From contig OZ020305.1 of NCBI GenBank assembly GCA_963971305.1, positions 14,169,001-14,233,000 on the forward strand: a stretch of 64,000 nucleotides of DNA, written 5' to 3'. Every line of letters starts with the position of its first letter. Position 1 is the first letter of the stretch. This DNA comes from Arcuatula senhousia. Taxonomy: Eukaryota > Mollusca > Bivalvia > Mytilida > Mytilidae. Shown piece after piece: positions 43,917 through 55,501 of the stretch. The notes under the pieces were generated by a model. It searched no databases. It was not told where the DNA came from and saw nothing but the letters and a program-made list of their open reading frames with translations. The position numbers were made by a program, and so were the translations under genes.

Positions 43917-46041
43917 TCCTGCCTGATATTTTGACTTTGCCGTTTCCCCGCCAAGTTTCTAAATGTACCTTCTGTTACCAGTGCAAAAATTAAACACTAA
44001 TACTCAGAAAATCTCACAAAACCTAATAGATTGGTCTGCTGATACTCTGACAAGGAAATGACATCACGGAATCGATAAAGGGATAATTTCATCCCCGCTA
44101 AATGTCGTCCCAGAATGTCACAGTGATTTATTATTTGCACAAATTATTGAATTTTTGAATGAATTGAAGTAGTTATTGATATTTTAACAACAACCTTTTC
44201 AAGATCATATGATTTGGGTCAGACTTTGCTACTATCTTATTCAGTTTTGAAAATCCCCTCTTAACGATAGACCACGGAGTGCATAACTCAATGGTTACCT
44301 AAGCCGGTCGAGCACATGGATGTATTTTAAAATATATATATATAAATTTTCGATGCTCGCTAAAAATGCAGGGCCTTAATCATATTAATTGGTAAATTTT
44401 GTTTATAATACACTCCAAATAAATCGGTTAAGAATTATATGGTGGTTTAAATTGTACGGGGCGCATTATAAAAAATATAATGAATAATCAAAACCAAATG
44501 ATTATTCATTATATATTTTTTTTATAATCATTATTTATTTATAAGATCCATTCCTATTTTACGATGTTTCACCTTGAATAATCCATTATCGAGAGATTAT
44601 TTTTAAAACTTTGTAACATGCATTATGCATCTCCTTGTGTTTTTGGTGTCAAACTTCTATGGAAAGCCATAACTTTCATCATGCTATTTTTTTCTATTTC
44701 AATTGTGGTCGAATGTTTGTTGGTATACGTGTTTATTTTATATTTGAGGGATTTTGGGTACTATATTTGATGTCTCATCATATGGTTTCCTATTTTTCGT
44801 TTGTTATTATATTTTCTATGATTTAGTTATAGTGATTTTTTATGTTCTTCTTTCCTTTTTTAGCTGATTACCATGTTTTTAATGAACAAAGATGTTCTAT
44901 TGGACAATATTGGTAATGCTATGTGCACTGCGGCAGATTAGACATGAATCGTAGATGATAATAAAGTGAAAGAAAATCATATAGGTTTTCGCTTTATAGG
45001 TTATTTGTCAAAAGTGCATTATACATTTTTATCAAATTTATCACATATTTTAGACCTTAAATCTTAATACATCTATATTGGTTATCTGTTTAAATATTTG
45101 ATTAAATATAAAGATTTTCGGAAAACTTAATACATACTAGTACATGTATAAAGTGAAACTAAAAATTGTTTTATTTCATAGGATTAAAATTGCCACGTTT
45201 TCGTACATAAAAGTTCGCAATTGTTCAAAATTGATATAAGTCTATAATTTCTCTGTTTTTTTTTAAATCGAAAGGGTGTTCTAAACATATATGCACCCTC
45301 ACTCGACTATTAAAAAAAAACAGAAAGAAGACGACCGACTTACATGGAATAGGAAGGCAAAATACAACTCATAATTCCACAGCTTTGTATAAAATTTGAA
45401 ATCAATCCCTTCAAGAGATTTCGAGAAAACTGTTTCGAGAAATTGTCAGCTTTTATCCTTTAACAGACTAAAGAGGCTCAGAAAAGAGGAGGTAGATGAC
45501 TGACTAACATTGAAAGGAGAGGGATGGTACAACATATTATGCTCAAGCTGGTTACTAAGCTTGAAAGTAATTTATTCTGTATAAACCAAAAAAGACTGTT
45601 ACGAATGTTTGTATCGTACAAACAGACAGACATATAGACACACTATCAACGGATTGTTATATAGCTCCCTTTCTTATAAGCGGGGGAATATGTTAGTTTT
45701 CTCGAAGATATTTCTTTCCTATACCATTTGGTTAGGGTTAGAATTATTAAAATACCATTAAGCTTCTGCATCAGTTCATTACACTAACATGGCTGCCCAG
45801 TAGGATCCAAGAGATTATGGCATTGAACAAACTTAACACACTTATAAATAAACTATTGACGACTTCATGATCACAGCAATTTTGTTTGTGAAGAAAATTT
45901 ATAATTTTATGAAACTGTTTTACGGAATAATGATCTTTTTGCAAGTAAAACATCAGATTTCCTTAGAACGTCAAGCTTAAAATGGAAAGGATATCCCCAA
46001 GACCCTGTTTGTTTACAAGTGTAAAACCTATTTTTCGAGTA
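43917..46041. other. AT-rich sequence with one strong hairpin
   Basis: 44465-44528 forms a hairpin with arms AAAAATATAATGAATAATCA and TGATTATTCATTATATATTT. No coding sequence identified. Confidence 0.45.
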
Positions 46042-46620
46042 TCATGAAAGTTTAAATACACATAAAAAAGATTAAATATTAATGCTTTCCAAATGCATAC
46101 TTTTCCGATCAATATAATCTGGCATATGTACGCATAGGGTGACGTCGGTGCGTACACATGGGACGCGCATACTGTGGAGTCTTGACTTTATAGGTAAAAT
46201 AAATCTGATTGCAAAAGTTATGATTACTTAAAATATTGGGTTTAGTACTACCGTCCTTTATGCAATATGAACCTAACTCAGTTAAAACCTGTGCTAAAGA
46301 AAGCATGAAATTCTTATTCACTACGAGCGCCTTAATTCAACAGCATATGTGTATATTTCCAAACTTGTTCGATATGCCAAAGCTTGTACTAATTTTTCAG
46401 ATTTTTTTCCCCGACACCGTTGTCTCCGTGATCGGCTTTTGGACCAAGGTTATGAGAAAATACGTCTTTTAAGTCAGTCGAGACTCTAGAGTATGCGCGT
46501 CCCATGTGTACGCACCGACGTCACTCTATGCGTACATATGCCAGATTATGTTGATCGGAATATGCATTTGGAAAGCCTTAATATTTAATCCTTTTTATCT
46601 GTATTTAAACTTTCATGAAA
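46042..46620. repeat. 147-bp inverted repeat flanking a PLE fragment
   Basis: Arms 46042-46188 and 46474-46620 share ACGTCGGTGCGTACACATGG, TCCAAATGCATA and TCATGAAAGTTTAAATAC (with complements). The 285-bp spacer is PLE C-terminal coding sequence that continues beyond the right arm, so the right arm was probably placed inside the PLE copy. Confidence 0.85.
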
Positions 46621-46865
46621 TGAATTGCGATGGTTTCAATTTGTTTGTGACAGATTGTTGTACTGAGATGATCCCCTCTTCATCTCTATTGTGTCTCACA
46701 ACTATGTTGGTGTTTTGTGTTACTAGACCATTAGATCAGAAGAGGAAAATCAACGGAAGAGAGAGGTTTGACGTCAAAAAACCTGGTTCAACCCACCATT
46801 TCTTTTGATATGCCTGTACCAAGTCAGGGCCATTGTCTTTTTGGATGAGCTTTCGATATCTTTTT
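46240..46865 (+). pseudogene. PLE C-terminal and 3' fragment
   Basis: 46330-46475 reads AYVYISKLVRYAKACTNFSD then RDRLLDQGYEKIRL across frames, as in the PLE at 53640-53790. From 46621 the 3' segment follows (TACTGAGATGATC, GTGTCTCACAACTATGTTG, ATGCCTGTACCAAGTCAGG). Confidence 0.65.
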
Positions 46866-47416
46866 TCGTACACATTAGCTTTTCTATAGTATTGTATAAA
46901 TATAACCCAAGACAATTTCAACAGTTCATAGCATACAAATACGTATATTTTCGCTCCATATTAATTTTCATATTATCGTATTAAAACTCACAGACTAACC
47001 CTTAAAATTTCAAGGTTACAAAAAGGAGAAGTCCTTGACGAGCGGACTAGTGTAGATAGTCAGCTCATGCAGGTGATCTTGGTTAAAAGTCTTTTAAGAC
47101 CACATGAGTTCATCTAACTCTATACTAGTACGCAGATTTTTCTATGTTACCAGATTCATCTTTTCTTAACTTTATCAGGTCTATTGTTGTAATTTCATAT
47201 GTAGATAGCTACATATGTCTGCTCTTTATTTACATTTTTTAGGTTGATAATTCTCATATGAAAATTTGTTCTTCCTTAAATGATGAACCTAAAAAAAATC
47301 ATGTAGATCTAATTATGTATAAACTGAATACATAACCGAGCAGTCTAATATATTTAAAGAAGTTACCCATATAGATCAAACCTTATCATCAGCGCCTACC
47401 AACTATATATTTGATT
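46866..47416. other. Unassigned sequence up to the gap
   Basis: No recognised repeats or coding sequence. Confidence 0.35.
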
Positions 47417-47516
47417 NNNNNNNNNNNNNNNNNNNNNNNNNNNNNNNNNNNNNNNNNNNNNNNNNNNNNNNNNNNNNNNNNNNNNNNNNNNNNNNNNNNN
47501 NNNNNNNNNNNNNNNN
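47417..47516. other. Assembly gap of exactly 100 N
   Basis: A fixed 100-N run marks a scaffold join of unknown size. The right side starts inside a PLE tail; the left side is unique-looking. Order across it is by scaffolding only. Confidence 1.
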
Positions 47517-49230
47517 GTGTGTCAAATCCAGCAAAGGAAGACAAATACAACCCTATGAGAAGCAAATATTTGCACTTATCTGAGAGATGAAAATCCCTAT
47601 TTGTCTATAAGTGCATGTTGTCTACCGTAAAATTTCTTGAGTGACACACATGTACACAGGGAAATTTGGCTCACATGAGTTTCACATGAAAAAGTTCACA
47701 TGAAATTCACCCGAATCGAGCTTATATGTGAAACTCACATGAAAAAGTTCACGTGAGTTTCACGTGAAATGAGCTTTCACATGAAATTCACATTAATCTC
47801 ACATGAGTTTCACGTGAAATTCACGTGAATCTCACATGAAAACACTTCACATCAATTTCACGTGAAAAGTTCACATCAATTTCACGTGAGCCAGTTTCAT
47901 GTGAAACTCACATGATTTTCATGTGAAATTCACGTGAGATTCACATGAATATCGCGTGAAGCTCGATTCACGTGAAACTCATGTGAGCCAAAATTGCCTG
48001 TGTAATCCTGTGTTAACATTTTTTGCGTCAAACGTTATGCTCTGCCAAAGAAATACTTCTGCAGTAACGAACCAATTGTGATGCGTAAACTCCATAAGCT
48101 TGATCGGATGGGATGTTGCTACTCAAGAACTGGAAATTTGACAATTGGAAAGTTAAAGTCTTCACGTTTGTTGAAAGTTTTCCGTGAGAGTTATTTTCGA
48201 GATAAAGATCTAAATATGAAGCAGATTTTCTAGAATCCGTTTGTCCTTTATCTCAAGTTCCTGAAGATATATGAGATGTAGAGATTCACCAAATCGAGAA
48301 TTGTTCATTGAAAGGACATCATCAATATAACGGAAAGTAGGTTAAAAGAGTGTACTAGTCTACGAACTTTTTTGTCTTACTTTTTGTCAGATTGTAAGAA
48401 GTCCGCTTCATATGAATGAAGAAACATATTAGCAAGCAAAGGTGCACAATAAGTGCCCATTGGAATTCCTATTGTTTGCTGAAAAACGCATCCACCAAAC
48501 TGAACAAATATGTTGTCCATAAGAAAATCGATTATTTGGTCTTCTGTATATTTGTTTTTTTTTCTTAGATATATTGTTGAAAAAAGTAAGTCTTAGTGTT
48601 ATAGACTACCAGCTATTTGTGCCTGCGTTTTCCATTCTTTTTTTTAAAGAAATTGCGTTAAGTCGGTTGTGCAAATCGTTATTACAGTTGTTCATGTGGA
48701 TTAAAAGAGACAAGTGTTGAGAAATCGAAAGTTTTGATGCTGTTACAAGTTGAAACTGATTAAGAGTCAAGACTCTCTATCCGTTCTTTCGAATTCTTCA
48801 GGATCCCGATTCGATTGACACCGTTTCTCGAATAGCAACAATCGTAATATTTCTGGATTTAATTGCTGTAAGTATTGAAGTCAACAGAAATGAGAGAGGA
48901 TCAGTAATACATTTCGATGACCCTGCAAGAAAACGCTGTTTGTGTGGATTTTTATGTAATTAAGAGATCCAATACAGGGATGGAATGTCATTATTAATGG
49001 CACCAACAGATAAAAAGAAGGAGGCAATGACAGATTTGTGATTGTTAATAATTCCCTTCTTAGATAGTGTTGTAGCTGTGACGATGGTGCTATTGTGAGT
49101 ACAACCAACCCCAAGTTCAGCTGTCAAGTAAATTTGTCTGCAGGTACAACACCTTATTTTGTCATGTAAGGTGGACAATGTTTTTAAAACATCACCGTTG
49201 CTGAAAGTGGATCTAGCCTTAGTGCTCATT
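47517..49230 (-). pseudogene. Penelope-like element reverse transcriptase relic
   Basis: On the minus strand: KKGIINNHKSVIASF, then IPSLYWISKLH (the conserved block upstream of RT) at ~48950-49060, QQTIGIPMGTYCAPLLANMF and FLHSYEADF at ~48400-48490, and C-terminal debris to the gap. IPMG and the YWI.KLH block support a Penelope-type RT; the assignment rests on remembered family motifs. Many stops. Split by a foldback element at 47655-48002. Confidence 0.65.
47655..48002. mobile_element. Foldback element made of TTCACGTGAA-like palindromes
   Basis: 348 bp, TA on both sides (47653-47654, 48003-48004). Ends read CACAGGGAAATTTGGCTCAC and (complement of right) CACAGGCAATTTTGGCTCAC. The interior is almost wholly TTCACATGAA/TTCACGTGAA variants, each a palindrome containing CACGTG or CACATG. 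It interrupts the PLE relic. Confidence 0.9.
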
Positions 49231-49394
49231 GAGTCTTTCGGAGAATTGACAAAATGTCACTTTCTTTCGCCTGTTTTTTTACCATTTTTCTTGAAATTCT
49301 CAATTGTTTTAAAATCATGGCTCCAGTTGATTCGTCTAGGCACGACATTTGGGTCCTTTAGCCAAAACATCGCAAGGTAAGTGATTTTGGTTCG

Positions 49395-49545
49395 TCTTAG
49401 TTGGTTTTATTCTTTGCTCTTCATATTCACATAGTGTTTGGCATTTTCAACTTTAGGTAGAGCGCCTCTGATGAGTCTTCAATACACGAAACGCGCGTCA
49501 GGCGTAGCAAAATTTATTGTCTGGACCTTTGTTGTAATTTATATT
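49395..49545 (+). mobile_element. Partial ribozyme monomer
   Basis: GCTCTTCATATTCACATAGT, then GGTAGAGCG and TAGCAAAATTTATTGTCTGG match the retrozyme family around its hammerhead. Neighbouring monomer sequence is lost. Confidence 0.65.
49462..49505 (+). ncRNA. Hammerhead ribozyme with one stem II mismatch
   Basis: CTGATGA at 49468-49474, GAA at 49488-49490, self-complementary stem III and GTC as in the complete copy. Stem II has GTCT opposite ACAC instead of AGAC, giving one C-C mismatch, and its loop differs. It may retain weak activity. Confidence 0.7.
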
Positions 49546-49805
49546 GACATGATGTTGAAGTCACCAGTGATAACGTGGTTAGGTGGATTATAATTGAATT
49601 GAGACCTATCACAGGAACAGTGTGGTGGTTTCGCCTTGAGGTTATTGTCTTGAAAATCCCGCAACACTTGTTTATAGTTGTATACCTTAGGTGCAATGGT
49701 GGAAGTATAGGAATAAGAGATAATTGGAAAACTTTTTTTTGAAGTAAGGAAGAAAATGTTGCGTAATAGATTTGTGGTGTAAAATATTTCCTAGATTAAT
49801 TTCAT

Positions 49806-50477
49806 CTAACCCCTTGTTTTAAAAATGGAAATGAAAGAAAAAAAGATTGATTTTACTGTTTTTGTTTGGAGCTCCAACATGTTTGAATAAGCGGTTGTAA
49901 CCGATATAACGGTAGCGGTGAGTCTATCGAAGTTAGAGTTTGGGCCAGTGACTGGATTTTCTAGACATTCTTTGTACGCAGTATTGAGCTTAGAAAGGGG
50001 GGTGAAATACTGTTTAGTTCGAATGTGATGAGTACCTAGAGGATTTTGAACAAACGGAAGCAATCCATTAATTGTTACATCGCAAAGCTATGGTGCATTG
50101 TATTTAAAATGTTCATGACTGTGCTTCCGTCTCTCCTTTTTTCAAAGAGATTCTTCACATTGACATCACTGCATCTAGGGCTAGATAAATTCCCTATATT
50201 TCCAATGTTGTCGTTGAAACCCTAATGTAGTGCAGTTCCCAGTGTCTGCCGGTTTTGTCCTTGTCTTTACGGTTTCATGATACTGATTACCCCTTTGATA
50301 CACCTTTGCTTCTTTCTCGAATCCAGAATTATTCTCTCTATTTACGAAAAAGTGTACGTAGAGTGGGATTACATGCATTTGTTGGATGGTAATTTTGTTT
50401 TCCAAAATGCGAACTTTAGAAACAACATAGATCAGTCAACAATGAATATATTCAATTCTGTAAATAAGATTAGCTGA
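49806..50477 (-). pseudogene. Unrecognised coding-like stretch
   Basis: Several minus-strand frames chain with few frameshifts: from ~50440 ITIQQMHVIPLYVHFF and RTKPADTGNC, then CSDVNVKNLFEKRRDG and VMNILNTMHH near 50100, then LPFVQNPLGTHH and LNTAYKECLENPVTG to 49806. The composition is protein-like. It lies upstream of the PLE RT on the same strand and could be its N-terminal region or an unrelated pseudogene. Confidence 0.3.
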
Positions 50478-50859
50478 TATATAATTTAAATCAATTACTC
50501 TTATTCTGTGTGTCGGTAATTAAAAGTTTTACATTTTTTTTATTCAATATTTACTGACAGAGCAATGATATTGCACATTTCAAAATCTAAAACGTCAGTC
50601 AAACTAACAGCACTGCCAAATTTTTATATCAGAACTCTATGTTCCCATAGGTATAAGGTGTCTGACAAAATTTGTATACTTTGGCCCCCTTATTACGAAA
50701 CGACACCGTGTCCGTAGTGTCGTTAAGTTCAGGCCTGTTTATACCAGTATCCCTTTTTGGTGTCTCGTTAACATTGCATTGAAACTACTTGGCTGGTGAT
50801 ATCCTCTAGGACAAAACGTGCTTCACAAGAGACATCGACCCAGCGGAATACAAATGACA

Positions 50860-51198
50860 ACAAAGTTCCAGACAATAAATTTTGCTACGCCTGACGCGCG
50901 TTTCGTCTATTCAAGACTCATCAAAGGCGCTCTATCAAAAATATTGAAAATGCCAAACACTATATGAATATGAAAAGCATAGAACAGTAAAAACCAAAAA
51001 TACCAAACTGGGGAACCAAATTATTACTAAGATAATCAACCTATGTCTGGGGTAGGAAGAACCTTAGGGTTTATACAATTTTGAAATTTAGACGTATACT
51101 TTAAAACTTTGATGTTTTCTCCAACTCAAAAGTGTTGGTGCCGGAGCGGGCTAACCTCGGGGAATTAAAACTCCACCAGCAGTGCTAACCTTCACGTA
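50860..51198 (-). mobile_element. Single ribozyme monomer (inverse orientation)
   Basis: A near full-length ~340-bp monomer: hammerhead region, CCCCAGACATAGG, TTGAAATTTAGACG, and the AAAAGTGTTGGTGCCGGAG block that also closes the monomer at 1640-1720. Confidence 0.75.
50887..50930 (-). ncRNA. Hammerhead ribozyme with mutated core
   Basis: All stems are as in the complete copy, but the first core box on the minus strand reads TTGATGA, losing the conserved C3. It is expected to be strongly impaired. Confidence 0.7.
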
Positions 51199-51582
51199 AT
51201 GAAAGAAGCATAGGTGTCAATGGGGCATCCGAATGTCAAAGTTTTTATATTAGAAATCTGGATTCTCAGACTAGGTATATGGTTTCTGACAAAATTGGTA
51301 TAATTTGGACACCTTTATTACGAAACGACACCGTGTCATAGTGTCGTTAAGTTCAGGCCTGTTTATACATGTATCAGTATCCCTTTTTGGTGTCTCGTTA
51401 ACATTGCATTGAAGCTACTTGGCTGATGATATCCGCTGGGACAAAACGTCCTTCACTAGAGACATTGACCAAGTGAAATAAAAGAAGCAGAGGTGTCAAT
51501 GGGGCATACAAATGTCAAAGTCTGAATAGGCACAGACAAAAGCAGCAAAAGATTCCAATACTGATTTTGATTGTAATCATAT

Positions 51583-52075
51583 TTGCAAATCTTTTGTGTT
51601 GAAAAAAACTTCAGTTAAAAGAATTGGCTGTAGTATATTGATTTTGGTTTTTAGTATTTTTTTTTTATTCCATGAACTCTTTATGCACATGAATGTGTAT
51701 TTTCCTTGATTTTTGGTCTGGTACTGATTTTTACTTATCAGCAGTTGCATTCTAGTGTGAATTTGGACAACATGATCATAGAACAGATAAGTTGTTTTTA
51801 CAATTTGGTGGTGTAATTTACAACATATATCGATATAAAAGTAAAATCATTGCAGGGTTGATATGTGAAAATTAGTACTATTCCATTTCAAAGTTATTAC
51901 CTGGGACTTTGTAGTATTTTTTATAATAACAAATATGGCTAGCGCTGTTAAGGGGGGGTTATTATTCAAGGCCAGCTCGCTCAAGCTCCAAATCTTTTAT
52001 GTTGAAAACACTTCAGTTAAAAGAATTGTCTGTAGTATATATCGATTTTGGTTTTTAGTATTTTTCGTTCAATAC
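51583..52075 (+). repeat. ~75-bp direct repeat pair
   Basis: AACTTCAGTTAAAAGAATTG and TTGATTTTGGTTTTTAGTAT near 51605-51657 recur, slightly changed, at 52010-52062. The 340 bases between are unrecognised. Confidence 0.7.
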
Positions 52076-53009
52076 TTTTGATTTTTGATCTTGCAATGTT
52101 TTGGTTCCAATATTGTTGATGAGAGGGTTTCGTTTAAGATATGCATATACTTCATAACTTAATGACCCGCTTTGGTATTTGTACTTTAAAACCACTAGTG
52201 CGATAACTGCTTCTGGTCGACCAGAGGTCCCCGAGGTAAAATAACAAGACTGGTCGTCGGACCTGTCGGACACGAATTTACCAATAAAATTAATTCTTTT
52301 TGTCGTTTAAATTTCAATGCTAATATATTCAAAATTGTTTAAAACACCAAGTTTCTTTTCTCGTACTGCACACGGTCAGTATCCTTCAAAACAATGGTTA
52401 CCAAGTTTTGCTGTTGTTATAGAAGTCCAGAATAAAAAAATACATGCCCCCTGTCTTTATTGGGGCTTACAGAAGTCATATAATTTCACCTTATTATATT
52501 AATCGAAGATGGTTGATTGCATAACTTCTATTACAACCTGCGTTGTTGGACCATAGATGTATGTAGGTCAAATCAGGAAACTGTTGTGTTACAGATTCTA
52601 TAACATAAATGATGACAACATTGGTGACAGATGCATCTTGTGCTATTTGTCCTTGAAAGTTGTGAGTATGTGGAAGACTCTCTATCAGCCCATATCTTTT
52701 TCAAAATACCAGATAATTAAGTTAGGAAGTGTCTCGCTTTGAACAATCCATATAGTCTTCTCGAATTTGTTTGCACAAAAACTTCATGGCCCAGTCTAGA
52801 ATCATAAAACCTCATAGTTTAATATTTTATTCAAAATCCCCTTGTTTTGCTGCATTTATTTCTTGCCCAGAATTAGGTCATCTTCTAAGAATTTAAAATA
52901 CTTATTTCCGCATGTTAAGGACGAAACCTTATCATCTCTCTCATCAAAACATGCGCCTTCTATAGCAGATCTAACAGAATGTAAAATATCATAACTTAAC
53001 GTATCTCAA
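52076..53009. other. Unassigned sequence
   Basis: Open frames up to 72 codons on both strands without recognisable motifs or repeats. Confidence 0.35.
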
Positions 53010-53866
53010 TTGATTCGTTACTCCAGAGCTTGCGGGACTTACATCGATTTCCTTAACAGAGCATCACATCTAACGCAAAAATTGCTCACACAGGTTATGT
53101 CTCGGTTGTTTTTGTTGTTTTGGGTTATAATTCTACATTCTTTTCCAAAACATCTTTCAAAGATAAAATTTGTTACACACTGGAACAAGTTTGCAGTATG
53201 CTTGATTTCCTCATTGACAACATATTTATCACCTTCGGAGGAGAGATTTTTCAACAACAAATCGGCATTCCAATGGGCACAAACTGTGCTCCTCTCCTCG
53301 CCGATTTGTTTTTATACTCTTACGAGACTGAATTTCTTCAGGGACTCGTAAAGAACAAGAAGATGAAAGAGGCAAGGTCATTTAATCTTACATTCAGATA
53401 TATTGATAATGTCCTTTCTGACAATAACACTTCATTTGGTAGTTGGATTCCTTCAATATATCCTCCGGAATTGGAGATTAAAGAGACCACCGAATCTAGT
53501 TGCTTCACGTCTTTCTTGGATTTGCACCTCGAATTTGACCCAGGTGGTCATCTCAGTACAAACATTTACGATAAACGAGACGATTTTAATTTTCAAATTA
53601 TTAATTTTCCTAATCTACAGAGCAATATACCTACTTCTCCTGCATACGGTGTTTATATTTCTCAACTTATTTGATATGCCAGAGCTTGCACACATTTCAC
53701 AGATTTTTTGATCAGACACCGGTTTCTTTGTGACCGACTTTTGAAGCAGGGCTATAAGAAAATACGTCTCATACGATCACTAAAAAAATTCTTTCTTCGT
53801 TATCAGCCACTAGTAGAAAAGTTCAAAATTGAGTTAAAAGATATGATAGTTAATTGTTTTAATTAG
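53010..53866 (+). pseudogene. Penelope-like element reverse transcriptase (best-preserved copy)
   Basis: 53010-53100 is a C-terminal scrap (LIRYSRACGTYIDFLNR). 53110-53674 is an open RT frame: MLDFLIDNIFITFGG, QQQIGIPMGTNCAPLLADLF, LYSYETEFL, FNLTFRYIDNVLS (YIDD changed to YIDN, a catalytic Asp lost), SFLDLHLEFDPGG, YDKRDDFNF, and SPAYGVYISQL. After a frameshift, DRLLKQGYKKIRL and SLKKFFLRYQPLVEKF lead to a stop at ~53866. Order of pieces shows rearrangement: a C-terminal scrap precedes the RT core. Confidence 0.75.
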
Positions 53867-54530
53867 TGTTTGACTGGTCTGCTGTACTGAGATGATCACC
53901 TCAATATCCCTATTGTGTCTCACAACTATGTTGTGTTCTATGGTCATTACCGGATCCTAAGATCGCAATGGAAGAGGGAAGTTTGGTGCCATAAAACCTT
54001 GTTTAACCCACCATTTCGTTTGAAATGCCTGTACCAAGTCAGGACCATTGCGATCCACCAGTTCTCCGGTATGACTGATTCGTTTTTGTCATTTTCTCTG
54101 GACAATGAGATTGATCATTCAAGTTCGGTAGTTTTGTTATTACCTTTATTTGCTGTCTTCATTCAAGAAATTTTACGGAAAACATCATGCACTCATAGAC
54201 AAATATGGGATTTTGATCTCTCAGATGAGTGCAGATGTTGGTTTGTCATATGATTTTGTTTTGTCTTCTTTTATCGGATTTGACACACACTGATTTGACT
54301 GTTGGAAACGCGACGGGTGTGCTATAGCAAACAGGAACTGCTACTCGTCCGGAGCACCTGATTTCCTTCTCGTTTCGAATTGAGTTCGCGTTGTTGATTG
54401 ATATTCAGTTATTTTTGTGTTTCCATGTTTTACATGTTGTCTGTTTTTGTCCCGTTCTTGTGTTGGTGTTTACTGGTTTTGTCTCTGCCATTTCGGACTT
54501 TTGACTTTCGGATTTGTACCTCTGCTTCTT
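53867..54530 (+). pseudogene. PLE 3' region with second C-terminal scrap
   Basis: It contains GAGATGATCACCTCAATATC, the 3' segment shared with 29795 and 46800, then coding scraps KKFYGKHHALIDKYGILIS and SADVGLSYDFVLSSFIG (54160-54290), then the tail with CCGGAGCACCTGATTTCC. Confidence 0.65.
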
Positions 54531-55501
54531 TGCTCATATTATTCACATAAATCAGTATGATCATGCTTACATATCGCCTGGAGATCAGGCGAGTTGATGC
54601 TCTCTGCAAACTGTCTGCTATGATCTGCTGCTGTGGAACTTTCAGTAACACGTACCTGATAATACACACTATATTCATGAGAATAAAGAAGCCCCTATTC
54701 CCATGCAAGTAATTATCACATCATTTATTTGAAATAACATATAATTTGAAGTGAATCATAACATTTACAGCTGAGATAGCTAAGATTTTACTATTGGTTT
54801 AATTTAGAAAATGGGTGCCTGATCTTAGCAAAGAATCTCTTTGTAAAACCATGATTTGATACCGTCTTCATTGGTCTTCTTTATCAGTTTATGAAAACTT
54901 TTCCTTTGACTATTTTTAGACTTTGATTGATCTGACTCCACTTTTAAAGAGACAGCAGCACTAAACATTTTTGTAGCTAGAAGCAAACTTAAATTTGATT
55001 AAGTATCGACAACAGAAAACTACAGATCTATATTGATGGAATAAGCTCACATAGCCATTTGCTAGGTGAGCTGAAAAGATTTGTGTTATGAATGATTGTT
55101 GAGAATAATCGAACTTGTCTAGATCTACTATGACTTATTTTATTGAATATCAAGGTACCTAGATGTTCCTTTTCTTTGCAATACTGTCTATATTGGTCAT
55201 AAATATACTGATGTTCCTAGCATCGTTTGATATTTTCTATTTCAATAATACCTCTTTCCTCAGGTGGTGATGATTGCAAGTATTAGCTTGAGCTGCAGGA
55301 CTTCTTTTTTACTTATTTTTAAACGATAAAATCGATAGTATTTGTGTTTCAACTGCCATCATTCTGCATTCTGATAAGAATAAATGAGTAATTAGAACAT
55401 TTGATCTGTATATATATATCGTGGTGATTTTTAGTCGTATCACATCTAGGAATCTAGTTTCGAAATTCATGGAAAAATCATCTAAGACAATTTCATTCTC
55501 T
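54531..55501. other. AT-rich sequence with a possible HINE-like 3' end
   Basis: AGCTCACATAGCCATTTGCT followed by AGGTGAGCTGAAAAG at ~55045-55080 resembles the 3' terminus of the element at 8317-9851. Its 5' end was not found. Confidence 0.4.

Larger units (their letters stand above)
50620..51475 (+). repeat. ~230-bp direct repeats flanking a ribozyme monomer
   Basis: 50620-50855 and 51240-51475 share TTATTACGAAACGACACCGT, GTCGTTAAGTTCAGGCCTG and GGTGTCTCGTTAACATTGCA. A short hairpin (ACGACACCGTG..TAGTGTCGT) lies in each. The ribozyme monomer at 50860-51198 sits between them in inverse orientation. Confidence 0.85.

Noticed and set aside
46506..46808. 100-codon plus-strand frame
   Set aside because: It spans an inverted-repeat arm and PLE 3' sequence; a chance frame.
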